64,000 nt of DNA, taken from assembly GCA_031550435.1 (NCBI GenBank), contig JAVBOO010000011.1, forward strand, positions 20,596 through 84,595, in the 5' to 3' direction. The position numbers and the translations under genes were made by a program. Shown piece after piece: positions 17,309 to 25,587 of this stretch (its first letter is position 1; each line of letters begins with the position of its first letter). Below the pieces are notes generated by a model. That model had not been told where the DNA came from. It ran no database searches and worked only from the letters and a program-made list of their open reading frames with translations. Source of the DNA: JAVBOO01 sp031550435. Its GTDB lineage: Bacteria; Bacillota; Clostridia; Lachnospirales; WRAX01.

Positions 17309-18906
17309 GTGCTGTGACCGCAATATACGGTTTTGGACGCTATATTCGTTTTATCGCTCGACGCGAGCGCCTGATAGGTCTTTTGTGGATACTGTGCATT
17401 TCCGTGTTTAGTGTCGCGATAGCCGCAGCTTATCCGAATATTATACCGACAACGCAGGAAATGTACGCCATGGCTCAAACAATGAATACACCCGCAACAA
17501 TCGCGATGATGGGGCCGGTCTATGGTATGGACGCTCTCACTACCGCAATAGTAATGTCGCAGGAATGTCTTTTGTGGATTGCCCTAGCCGCAGCGGTAAT
17601 GAACATCTTCTTTATCGTTCGGCATACTCGCGAAGACGAGGAACTCGGAAGACTGGAAATGCTCCGCTCTTTGCCTGTGGGAAGGCTCGCGAACCCAACG
17701 GCTGCTCTTGTTTCGGCTTTTGCAATGAATTTGATCGTATCCGGACTTATAGCGCTTGGTCTTTCGGCAGTCAACATTCCCGGAACAAACTTGGCGGGCG
17801 CGCTTGTTTACGGCCTTTCTGTCGGTGCTGTCGGCTTTATGTTTGCGGGTCTGACTCTTTTGTCGGTGCAGCTGTTTACGACACCGCGCGGCGCAACCGC
17901 CCTAATGCTTGCGTTGTTGTTTGTTTTCTACGTTATGCGCGCGTCCGGAGATATCTCAGGCAATGCACTTTCATATATTTCACCCCTGGGGCTTTGCCTC
18001 AAAGTATATGCGTTCTACGATAACAACCCCCTACCGATACTCCTGCTGCTGACCGAAGGCTTGGTATTTGGCGCTATCGGCCTGGCAATATGCCAAAGCC
18101 GCGACCTCGGGGAAGGCGTTATCCCCGCGCGGCCCGGCAAAAAGCACGCTTCTCGCTTTCTGCTCAGCCCGTTTGGCCTGGCATGGAGGCTAAAGCGCAA
18201 CAGCCTGATTGCCTGGAGTATTGCCGGCTTTGCTCTCGGCGCATCTTACGGCAGTGTAATCGGCGAGATGGAGCGCTTTGTCGAGAGCAACGAAATGGTC
18301 AAAAAACTGCTTGAAGCCATTGGCGCGGAGCATTCGATGATCGACAGTTTTGTTGCCATGATATTCATGATTATGGCAATCCTCGGTACTTGCAGCGCAA
18401 TCACGGCAGTAACAAAAATTCGCTCGGAAGAAAATCGCGGAAGGCTGGAACAGATTTATTCCAAATCTGTTTCAAGAACAACTATGTTCGCAAGCTATAT
18501 TATTATAGCAATTATCCAGTCCTTGCTTGTTATGTTACTCTCGGCGCTCGGTATGTACGCCGCCTCTTACTCTTCCGGCCTGCTGAATTTGGATTTGCTG
18601 ATAAAAGCCGCTCTTTGCTACGTACCGGCTCTGCTTGCTGTCGCCGGCGCAACCGTCTTGCTTGTCGGGCTGCTGCCGAAGCTGACAGCGCTTATATGGG
18701 TTTTGATGACCTACTCCTTTGTTGCCTGCTATTTCGGAAAACTGTTAGAATTTCCTGATTGGGCCGCAAAACTCACACCGTTCGGTCATATACCGCAGCT
18801 GCCCGTTCAGGATTTTAATGCCGCTCCGTTGATAATTCTGACTTTGACGGGCTCGGTCTTAGCCATAGCGGGGATAAGCGCTTATAGAAGGAGAGATATT
18901 AAGTAA
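17305..18906 (+). CDS. ABC-2 type permease (polyketide-antibiotic exporter-like)
   Basis: The 533-residue product has about 12 hydrophobic segments in two similar halves, the pattern of large ABC-2 permeases annotated as exporters of polyketide antibiotics, which usually follow a TetR gene and an ATPase gene as here. REDEELGRLEMLRSLPVGR in the first half and ENRGRLEQIYSKSVSR in the second are matching cytoplasmic loops, supporting the duplicated fold. The start is a GTG overlapping the ATPase stop (GTG at 17314 is an alternative). The stop TAA lies within an R3-type repeat end, so the original C-terminus may have been altered. Confidence 0.88.
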   Translation: MSAVTAIYGFGRYIRFIARRERLIGLLWILCISVFSVAIAAAYPNIIPTTQEMYAMAQTMNTPATIAMMGPVYGMDALTTAIVMSQECLLWIALAAAVMNIFFIVRHTREDEELGRLEMLRSLPVGRLANPTAALVSAFAMNLIVSGLIALGLSAVNIPGTNLAGALVYGLSVGAVGFMFAGLTLLSVQLFTTPRGATALMLALLFVFYVMRASGDISGNALSYISPLGLCLKVYAFYDNNPLPILLLLTEGLVFGAIGLAICQSRDLGEGVIPARPGKKHASRFLLSPFGLAWRLKRNSLIAWSIAGFALGASYGSVIGEMERFVESNEMVKKLLEAIGAEHSMIDSFVAMIFMIMAILGTCSAITAVTKIRSEENRGRLEQIYSKSVSRTTMFASYIIIAIIQSLLVMLLSALGMYAASYSSGLLNLDLLIKAALCYVPALLAVAGATVLLVGLLPKLTALIWVLMTYSFVACYFGKLLEFPDWAAKLTPFGHIPQLPVQDFNAAPLIILTLTGSVLAIAGISAYRRRDIK

Positions 18907-18918
18907 GTGCTGATTTAA
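18899..18918 (+). repeat. R3 solo end overlapping the permease stop codon
   Basis: These 20 bp are identical to the left end of the full R3 element at 23908. They contain the TAA stop of the permease (18904-18906). A second TTAAGTAAG follows immediately. The rest of the gap to 19130 shows no recognisable gene. Confidence 0.65.
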
Positions 18919-19130
18919 CTTAAGTAAGCTGCTCTCTTCACCCCGAAAACACTTGCAAAACTCACCGGAATGCGTGTAAAATATGTTACAGGATTCACAA
19001 ATGAGCTATTAAAAATTACACGAAACCCGCTTTGCGGGTTGAACGGGCGATTCTTTCCCTTTTTTACCGGAAAGACGCAATACGATTTTTCAACATGCCC
19101 ACAAAGCAAAACTCTTATGGAGGTGCGGTT

Positions 19131-19787
19131 TTGAGAAACAAGCTGATAAATACCGGCGAGTTTATGAAGCACTTGAAAGACGGAATGACGATAATGATAG
19201 GCGGATTCATGGGCAACGGTACCCCCGAAGCTCTGGTCGATGCGATTATTGAAAGCGGAATAAAGGATTATACCGTTATCGCAAACGATACGGCAATGCC
19301 AGGGGTCGGGATTTCGAAGCTGATAGCGACAAAGAGGGTCAAAAAGCTCATAGCGTCGCATATCGGGCTTAACCCTCAAACTGGCGAGCTAATGGGTACG
19401 GGCGAGCTTGATGTAACGCTGGTTCCTCAAGGCACTCTAATCGAGAGAATACGCTGCGGGGGAAGCGGTATAGGCGGCTTCTTAACTCCTACCGGTCTCG
19501 GAACCGATGTCGAAAATGGCAAGCAAATTGTTGCGGCTGACGGCAAAAATTACCTGCTGGAGCTTCCTTTAAAGGCCGATTTGGCGATAATCCGAGGCAC
19601 AACTGTTGATAAATCGGGTAATGTGTTTTTTGCCGGCACTACGAAAAACTTTAACCCTCTTATCGCAACAGCAGCGGATACTGTCGTGGCGGAGGCCGAA
19701 ACGCTTGTCGAGTCCGGTGAGCTTGAAACCGAGCTTGTTATGCTTTCGGGTATTTTTGTTGACTTTATTGTCGGAGGTGCAAATTAA
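19131..19787 (+). CDS. atoD: CoA-transferase subunit A (AtoD/CtfA type)
   Basis: Alpha subunit of a family I CoA-transferase that moves CoA between acetate/acetyl-CoA and short-chain acids such as acetoacetate or butyrate. The 218-residue product matches the usual subunit length. GGFMGNGTPEALVDAI at the N-terminus is the glycine-rich CoA-binding region. The start is a TTG at 19131, placed by GGAGG 7 nt upstream; the frame is open to 19032 but that extension does not belong to the family. It overlaps subunit B by one base. Exact substrate is not decided by sequence; the neighbouring carboxylate transporter fits organic-acid activation. Confidence 0.9.
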   Translation: MRNKLINTGEFMKHLKDGMTIMIGGFMGNGTPEALVDAIIESGIKDYTVIANDTAMPGVGISKLIATKRVKKLIASHIGLNPQTGELMGTGELDVTLVPQGTLIERIRCGGSGIGGFLTPTGLGTDVENGKQIVAADGKNYLLELPLKADLAIIRGTTVDKSGNVFFAGTTKNFNPLIATAADTVVAEAETLVESGELETELVMLSGIFVDFIVGGAN

Positions 19788-20440
19788 TGGACGCGAAAGA
19801 AATTATCGCAAGACGCGCGGCTTTAGAACTGTGCGACGGCGACGTTGTTAACCTCGGCATAGGACTCCCGACGCTTGTGGCAAGTTACGTTCCCGAAGAT
19901 GTAGACATAGTACTGCAATCCGAAAACGGGATACTCGGCATGAAAGGCATTGCCGGCGAAGGTGAAATAAACAAAAATATTGTAAACGCCGGGGGAGCTA
20001 ATGTAACCGTCAAAAAAGACGCATGCTTTTTTGACAGTGCGACCTCTTTTATGATAATAAGAGGCGGACATGTTGACAAAACTATGCTTGGCGCGTTGGA
20101 GGTAGACCAATCCGGTTCTCTTGCCAGCCATATCATACCCGGGAAGATGGTTCCCGGCATGGGCGGCGCAATGGACCTCGTTTCCGGTTCAAAGAAGGTT
20201 ATAGTTTTAACTACTCATACCGCCAAGGGCAACAGCCCAAAAATACTTAAGAAATGCACGCTTCCGCTGACAGCGGTCTCTAAGGTAAACATGATTATAA
20301 CAGAGCTCGCGGTTATCGAGGTAACCCCCAAAGGCCTTTTGCTCAAAGAAGTAGCGTCGGGGCACACGGTTGAAGAAGTTGTCAGCCTGACTGACGCCGA
20401 TTTGATAATAAACGAAGAAATAAAGGTGTTCGGGGAGTAA
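19787..20440 (+). CDS. atoA: CoA-transferase subunit B (AtoA/CtfB type)
   Basis: Beta subunit of the same enzyme, carrying the catalytic glutamate that forms the glutamyl-CoA thioester. In the 217-residue product this is the Glu of SENGILGMKG (about residue 46). Other family regions are NLGIGLPTLVASYVP, GGHVDKTMLGALEVD and GMGGAMDLV. A GGAGG site lies within the end of subunit A, whose stop overlaps this ATG (TAATG), so the subunits are coupled for equal synthesis. Confidence 0.92.
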   Translation: MDAKEIIARRAALELCDGDVVNLGIGLPTLVASYVPEDVDIVLQSENGILGMKGIAGEGEINKNIVNAGGANVTVKKDACFFDSATSFMIIRGGHVDKTMLGALEVDQSGSLASHIIPGKMVPGMGGAMDLVSGSKKVIVLTTHTAKGNSPKILKKCTLPLTAVSKVNMIITELAVIEVTPKGLLLKEVASGHTVEEVVSLTDADLIINEEIKVFGE

Positions 20441-20467
20441 GGCACGCCTGTTCAATACTAAGGCAAT

Positions 20468-20491
20468 TTCAAGTAAACACTGATCAATTCA
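20468..20491 (+). repeat. R3 solo end, diverged
   Basis: TTCAAGTAAACACTGATCAA resembles the inverted right end of the R3 element at 23908-24065. No second end is visible nearby. Confidence 0.5.
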
Positions 20492-20503
20492 CTTTGGACG
20501 AAA

Positions 20504-20539
20504 AAACGGCCCATCGGCATAACTGCCGATGGGCCGTTT
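20504..20539. terminator. Bidirectional intrinsic terminator between atoA and tctA
   Basis: A perfect 15-bp stem (AAACGGCCCATCGGC and its complement) with a 6-nt loop. Reading leftward it is followed by TTTTTT, so it is strongest for the tct operon; rightward it ends in GTTTAATAT. Confidence 0.9.
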
Positions 20540-20542
20540 AAT

Positions 20543-20672
20543 ATATTACCGCGGAAGTTAAATACCGCATAAAATACTTACGCGGTTACTCGTGCCGAGC
20601 AGACGCGTCTGCGTCTTAGCGAGGGAACAACAAAATATAGCGTTTCCCTATATTTTGTTGCCGAAGTAATAT
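20543..20672 (+). repeat. R2 dispersed repeat, copy A (short form)
   Basis: 130 bp from ATATTACCGCGG to GAAGTAATAT, with a right hairpin CAAAATATAG/CTATATTTTG. It lacks the central GCCGC hairpin of the copy at 40195. It lies between the terminator and the 3' end of tctA. Confidence 0.85.
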
Positions 20673-20702
20673 GTTCTATATCAGCAAATCCGAAACCGCC
20701 CG

Positions 20703-22187
20703 TTACAGCTTTTTTCGTTCCCCGGCTTTTACTGACGACCAAATTCTTGATGCAGACATCAGCACTATCAGGGCGAACAAAACGATAGACAGCGGACTCT
20801 TGAATATGGTTGAAAATACGCCGAAGAGCGATTGTTCAAGCACAACAATCCTTCTGAAGTTATTTTCAAGAAGATTGCAAAGTATAATGCCCAAAATAAC
20901 GGGGCCGACCGGGTAATCAAAACGCTTGAGCAAATATCCCGCTATGCTGAAACCAAACATCCAAAATATATCATACATGTTCGAGCGAACCGCAAAAGCA
21001 CCTATAACGGAAAGAACCAGAATAATCGGCATAAGAACGGATTTCGGCAGCTCAACGATTTTGACAAACAGCCTTATACCCGTCAGCCCGAACAGCAGCA
21101 AGAACACGGATGCAAAACTCAAACAGACGATTATCAGCCAAAACAAATCCGGGTTTGATGTTATCAGGTTAGGCCCGGGACGAAGACCGTGAATTGTGAA
21201 CGCGCTCAGCATAACGGCAGTGATTGCGTCTCCCGGTATGCCGAGTGTAAGCATCGGGATAAAAGCGCCCCCTATGGCGGCATTGTTCGCGCTCTCAGGT
21301 GCAATCACACCTTCGACTGTACCTTCGCCAAACGGTGCTTCGGGGTTTTTAACAGTTCGCTTGGCAAAGTCGTAGCTCAGGAGTGCCGCAATATCTCCAC
21401 CCGCCCCCGGAAGTGCACCGACTAACACACCAAGTACCGAAGACCTGAGAGTCAGCGGTAAATGTTTTAGCGTTGTCGCTTTTGACGGCAGTATTTTTCC
21501 TATGTTTTGCTTAACAGGCTTAATGCTCATATCCGAAAGCATGACAAGCACTTCCGATGCGCCGAAAAGTCCTATCATCGCAACAACGAAATCAACGCCC
21601 GAGTTCAAATACACGGCGTTTAGCGTAAAACGTTTTACAGCCGTTTGCGGGTCTATACCGATGCAGCCGACAAAAAGCCCTATGGCCCCGGCAATAAGCC
21701 CTTTTTTAACAGAACCCGTGCCAAGACTCCCCACCGCAAATAGGCCGATTACCGCAAGCATCAGATAGTCGATCGAATGAAACCTAAGCGCCAGCTTTGA
21801 GACCAAAGGTGCGCAAAGAGCCAATACAATGATCCCGAAAATTGTGCCGAAAACCGATTGTATCGTTGCTATGCCCATGGCTTGTCCCGCCCGCCCCTTC
21901 TTGGCAAGAGGATAGCCGTCAAAACCTGTGGCGACTGCCGCGGGCGCTCCGGGTATGTTAAGCAATATCGCTGAGCGAGAACCGCCGAAAACAGCTCCGA
22001 CAAAAACACCTATCATCATCGCGATAGCGTTCTCTGTTTTCCAACCGAACGTAAACGAAACAAGCAAAGAGACCGCCATTGTTCCGGACAGCCCCGGTAC
22101 CGCCCCGACATAAACGCCCAAGAACGTGCCTAACGCTACAAGAGCTATTATTGCGGGATTTGTTAAAAATGCAGCTATATATTCCAT
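20703..22187 (-). CDS. tctA: Tripartite tricarboxylate transporter, large membrane subunit TctA
   Basis: Large permease subunit of a TTT-family secondary transporter that takes up citrate-like or other carboxylates with a periplasmic-type binding protein. The 494-residue product has about 10-12 membrane helices. Family signatures are the glycine-rich GVYVGAVPGLSGTMAVSLL near the N-terminus, LNIPGAPAAVATGFDGYPLA and, in the second half, GALPGAGGDIAALLSYD. The ATG at 22187 is preferred over a GTG at 22199 because GGAG lies 7 nt before it. Unlike most tct operons, 225 nt containing an R1 repeat separate it from tctB. Confidence 0.95.
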   Translation of the reverse strand: MEYIAAFLTNPAIIALVALGTFLGVYVGAVPGLSGTMAVSLLVSFTFGWKTENAIAMMIGVFVGAVFGGSRSAILLNIPGAPAAVATGFDGYPLAKKGRAGQAMGIATIQSVFGTIFGIIVLALCAPLVSKLALRFHSIDYLMLAVIGLFAVGSLGTGSVKKGLIAGAIGLFVGCIGIDPQTAVKRFTLNAVYLNSGVDFVVAMIGLFGASEVLVMLSDMSIKPVKQNIGKILPSKATTLKHLPLTLRSSVLGVLVGALPGAGGDIAALLSYDFAKRTVKNPEAPFGEGTVEGVIAPESANNAAIGGAFIPMLTLGIPGDAITAVMLSAFTIHGLRPGPNLITSNPDLFWLIIVCLSFASVFLLLFGLTGIRLFVKIVELPKSVLMPIILVLSVIGAFAVRSNMYDIFWMFGFSIAGYLLKRFDYPVGPVILGIILCNLLENNFRRIVVLEQSLFGVFSTIFKSPLSIVLFALIVLMSASRIWSSVKAGERKKL

Positions 22188-22205
22188 ATTGTTCTCCACT
22201 AAGCT

Positions 22206-22314
22206 ATTGATCCCCCGATTAAACCATGAGGTTTAATCACCACTTTATACCGCCTGACGGCCTAATGGGGATTGAGGAGACAAGTTTAGCGAATGCTCAA
22301 TTTGTCTCCTCAAT
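22206..22314 (-). repeat. R1 dispersed repeat, copy 4 (inside the tct operon)
   Basis: About 109 bp in reverse orientation. Its stem is GAGGAGACAA/TTGTCTCCTC: both sides differ from other copies (C-G replaced by A-T), a compensatory change. The inner hairpin GATTAAACC/GGTTTAATC is intact. The rest of the tctB-tctA gap (22315-22411) shows nothing recognisable. Confidence 0.88.
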
Positions 22315-22411
22315 GAGTGGCAATTAAGCCGAAAATTTGCGCCCCAAATGTAGCAGTCGGGCTTAACGGCCGAATATCCGCCAAAAATTAAAACCTAGCA
22401 ACGGCCTGCGG

Positions 22412-22915
22412 TTACGGCATTACAACATTCAGCATCAGCGTAAACACGACATACACAAACGCCATGCACGCAGCCGACCACAGTAAATTCTTGATGTACC
22501 CTCCCTTTCCGAGCATGCACATCGTTCCCCACAAAAATAACGGAGTCAAGATATAGAATCCGACACCGAAAAAAAGCAGCAGACAGTACATTACGACAAC
22601 AGCAATCACTTTTATCACGTTAACGGGAAAAATATCAAATGCGGCTGCAGCTAAATTCTTTTTGCTCTCCGCTTCTTTTCCGATATTTTCAATAAGTATA
22701 ATAAACGCAAGCAAAACCCACACACATGTTATCAAGAGAGGAAGCGCCGCAGCAGATGCAATTCTCGGCTCGTCTGATTCAAACCAAAGCCTGAGCGCGC
22801 AGGCAAACAAAACAACGCCCAAAGTAAGCAGTACGACCGTGAATGTTTTCTCGCCCGGTCTGAGCAGTTTTGCCTTGCTTATATTTTTTTGCATGTTTCC
22901 CTCGTCTTTGTCCAT
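22412..22915 (-). CDS. tctB: Tripartite tricarboxylate transporter, small membrane subunit TctB
   Basis: Small membrane subunit of the TTT transporter, working with TctA and TctC. The 167-residue product has four hydrophobic helices (about residues 25-43, 53-73, 95-125 and 140-162), the family topology; sequence conservation in TctB is low, so the call relies on topology and position. The start at 22915 overlaps the tctC stop (TAATG) and follows GAGGA; the longer frame to 22969 would overlap tctC by 55 nt and is not needed. Confidence 0.85.
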   Translation of the reverse strand: MDKDEGNMQKNISKAKLLRPGEKTFTVVLLTLGVVLFACALRLWFESDEPRIASAAALPLLITCVWVLLAFIILIENIGKEAESKKNLAAAAFDIFPVNVIKVIAVVVMYCLLLFFGVGFYILTPLFLWGTMCMLGKGGYIKNLLWSAACMAFVYVVFTLMLNVVMP

Positions 22916-23892
22916 TATTCCTCGATTAAACCGCAGTTTTTCAACGCACTTATTGTGTTTTCCTGCCATGAGGAAATAAACTCGGCGGCCTTCTCACCCG
23001 TGTAAACAAGCGCGTTTATATTCAAATCAACCATGAGTTCACGGTAACTTTCATCTTGCGCCGCAGCCGCAAAAGCCTTTCCGAGCTTTTCTTCCGCCGC
23101 CTTATCCGTACCTTTTTTCACAAAGACACCGTAGAACGGGCCCCAAGGCAGATATTTCGCAAAATCCGGATATTCGTCGGTTATAACCGGCACATCCGGC
23201 AGAGCAGCAACCGTATCTTCCGCAAACATTGTCAGAAACTTTAAGCTGCCTTCTTTGTGAAGCTCAACTCCCGCCTGAACCTTGCACACGGTGAAATCGC
23301 ATTCACCGCTCATAACCGCTGTTCTAGCCGATGCGTCACTGTCATAAGGTATCTGGTTAAACGTTGCGCCCGTTATGTCTTTGATGAACGCGGCCACCGT
23401 CCACGGCAGACCGCCCTTCCCCGTTGTCGACAGCTTTACGGTTCCCGGCGATGCCAGTGCCGCGTTAACCAGCGAAGAGAACGACTCGTAAGCCGAGTCT
23501 TTCGCGACAGCGATTCCTACGACCTCGCTTCCTACCAAAAATACGCAGTCAAAATCTTCGTAAGTAAGCTCGCTTATATCAAGCGCTTTGTACAGCGCCG
23601 GGTTTTCCGCTCCCATGAGAAGCGTGTAACCGTCTGCCGACGTATCGTAAACAAATTGCGTTGCGACAGAACCGGTCGCTCCGGTCATATTTTGAACGAC
23701 TATCGAGCCGCCCAGTTCTTTTTCGGCAAGAGCGGCAAGCGGCCGCATAAGCGTGTCTGTTCCTCCGCCTGCTCCCCATTGCACCACACCGTTTATACTT
23801 TTCACGGGATAATCGGAGCCGCTTTTTTTACCGCAGGAAGCAAGCCCGAAAGCAAGCGACGCGGCCAACAACATGCAAAAAATTTTCTTCAC
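22915..23892 (-). CDS. tctC: Tripartite tricarboxylate transporter substrate-binding lipoprotein TctC
   Basis: Extracytoplasmic solute receptor that delivers the carboxylate to TctAB. The 325-residue product begins with a lipoprotein signal peptide (KKIFCMLLAASLAFGL) and lipobox LASC (Cys20), so it is tethered to the membrane as expected in a Gram-positive. Family regions include VQWGAGGGTDTLMRPLA, VVQNMTGATGSVATQFV and YTLLMG. The start is a GTG at 23892 after GGAGG. It is the first gene of the operon; an R3 repeat sits immediately upstream, where the promoter should be. Ligand unknown. Confidence 0.94.
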   Translation of the reverse strand: MKKIFCMLLAASLAFGLASCGKKSGSDYPVKSINGVVQWGAGGGTDTLMRPLAALAEKELGGSIVVQNMTGATGSVATQFVYDTSADGYTLLMGAENPALYKALDISELTYEDFDCVFLVGSEVVGIAVAKDSAYESFSSLVNAALASPGTVKLSTTGKGGLPWTVAAFIKDITGATFNQIPYDSDASARTAVMSGECDFTVCKVQAGVELHKEGSLKFLTMFAEDTVAALPDVPVITDEYPDFAKYLPWGPFYGVFVKKGTDKAAEEKLGKAFAAAAQDESYRELMVDLNINALVYTGEKAAEFISSWQENTISALKNCGLIEE

Positions 23893-23907
23893 TTTATACC
23901 TCCGGTG

Positions 23908-24065
23908 TTAAGTAAGTGCTGATTTAATCAAACGGTTGCGCCCGCAAGGGACAGCCGCAAGCATCCCGCTCCGCGCAAAGGCCGTATAACGGCCGCTTAG
24001 GACGCGGATGCGCGGATTAAATCAGCCATGTATCCGTCCAAGTGATTTAATCAGTGTTTACTTAA
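23908..24065 (+). repeat. R3 element, complete copy with inverted termini
   Basis: 158 bp bounded by imperfect inverted repeats of 23 bp: left 23908-23930 (TTAAGTAAGTGCTGATT...) and right 24043-24065, differing at four positions. A perfect inner inverted repeat GCTGATTTAATC (23918-23929)/GATTAAATCAGC (24015-24026) and a central GGCCG-TATAA-CGGCC hairpin add further fold-back. No coding capacity. It lies between tctC and the 3' end of pepD. Confidence 0.8.
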
Positions 24066-24132
24066 AACTCATCTGTCAAGATCAAACCGATAAACGCCGA
24101 CTGTTGCGAACAAGCGTCTTCCGTATGTCAGT

Positions 24133-25581
24133 CTATTTCATTCTCTCAAGCAGTTTGAGCATGAAATCCCAAACTCTTTCGACAGAAGATATGCTGACCC
24201 TCTCGTCCGGCGTATGGACATCAAACATATCGGGGCCGAGAGAAATACAGTCAAGGCCTTTAAGTTTATCGGCAAACACTCCGCATTCCAGCCCCGCATG
24301 AATAGCGTTGATAACGGGTTCCTTTCCGTACATCTCTTTGTAGAGTCCGGTTATCATTGGGCGTATTTTCGAATTTCTGTCGTATTCCCAGCCGGGGTAA
24401 TCTCCTCTTGCGCCAAACTGCGCGCCGACTATACCAGCGACACACTTGATTTTTTGAACAAGCAAACGCTTTTTCGACGCGACCGAGCTTCTTACGGCGC
24501 ACTGTATTCTTATGCTGTTATTCTTCGTTGAGATAACACCGACGTTGTTTGAGGTTTCGACAAGGCCGGGTATATTCATGCTCATCGAGCTTACTCCGCA
24601 GGGTAAAAGCATCAGCGCGCGCATTACGCGAGTCAGCATATCTCCCGTGAAAACACTCCCGGTATGCTTGCATTCTGAGACTTCGAGTTTTAAGCCCGGA
24701 TCTGAAGTTTCGTATTCATATCTGTAGGCCTTGCCCGCTTCCTCTGCCGCTTCGAAAACAGCGGCTTTTTCTGTTTCTTTAACATAAACGACTACCGAAG
24801 CCTCACGCGGAATTGCGTTGTCCTTTGAGCCGCCTGTTATAAACGCAAGCACTGTCTCGTGCTTTTCGAAAACAGTGTAGAGCGTCCTTCCGAGAAGGCA
24901 GTTTGCGTTTCCGCGCTCTTTGTCTATATCCATGCCGGAATGTCCGCCCTTAAGTCCGTATACTTTGATTTCAACAGGTGTAAACCCATCCGGAGCCGCG
25001 CCGAGTTCGCCTGTTAAGTCAAGGTCGATTTTAACGCCGCCCGCGCATGAAGTAAGGAAAATTCCTTCCTCCTCGGAATCCAGGTTAATGAAAATCCTGC
25101 CGTTTATAAGAGCGGGATCAATAGCCTCTGCGCCGCCCATTCCGACTTCTTCGTCCGTCGTGATAACAAATTCAATCGCAGGATGCTTGAAATCAAGTTC
25201 CATGAGTGCCATAGCATATGCCACTGCGATGCCGTTATCCGCACCGAGCGTCGTACCCTCGGCTTTCAAAAAGTCACCGTCGATATTCAGCTTCAGGCCG
25301 TCTTTTGTAAAATCAAACTCCGTTTCGTTGTTCTTTTCGCAAACCATATCCATATGACCCTGCAAAATGACAACCGGAGCATTCTCATAGCCTTGCGAAG
25401 CTTTCATACGTATAACAAGATTGTTTGCGCTGTCCTGAACAGCATCAAGCCCCAGTCCCTTTGCGTAAGCCAATATGTGGTCGCTCACGGCTTTTTCGTT
25501 ACCTGAGCCGTGCGGTATCCGTGCTATGTCCTCAAAGTGTTTAAAAACACGCTTCGGTTCAAGATTTTCTGTAATGTACAT
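24133..25581 (-). CDS. pepD: Aminoacyl-histidine dipeptidase (PepD, M20 family)
   Basis: Cytoplasmic zinc dipeptidase that cleaves Xaa-His and other dipeptides. The 482-residue product has the family length. Metal-ligand motifs are GHMDMV (His76, Asp78), GADNGIAVA and DEEVGMGG; NLDSEEEG is also typical of PepD. A central insert from about residue 200 is the dimerisation lid (GLKGGHSGMDI). The start follows AGGAGTAGG. The gene lies 6 nt after ftsY, so the two share a transcript, although the functions are unrelated. Confidence 0.95.
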   Translation of the reverse strand: MYITENLEPKRVFKHFEDIARIPHGSGNEKAVSDHILAYAKGLGLDAVQDSANNLVIRMKASQGYENAPVVILQGHMDMVCEKNNETEFDFTKDGLKLNIDGDFLKAEGTTLGADNGIAVAYAMALMELDFKHPAIEFVITTDEEVGMGGAEAIDPALINGRIFINLDSEEEGIFLTSCAGGVKIDLDLTGELGAAPDGFTPVEIKVYGLKGGHSGMDIDKERGNANCLLGRTLYTVFEKHETVLAFITGGSKDNAIPREASVVVYVKETEKAAVFEAAEEAGKAYRYEYETSDPGLKLEVSECKHTGSVFTGDMLTRVMRALMLLPCGVSSMSMNIPGLVETSNNVGVISTKNNSIRIQCAVRSSVASKKRLLVQKIKCVAGIVGAQFGARGDYPGWEYDRNSKIRPMITGLYKEMYGKEPVINAIHAGLECGVFADKLKGLDCISLGPDMFDVHTPDERVSISSVERVWDFMLKLLERMK

Positions 25582-25587
25582 TTTATC

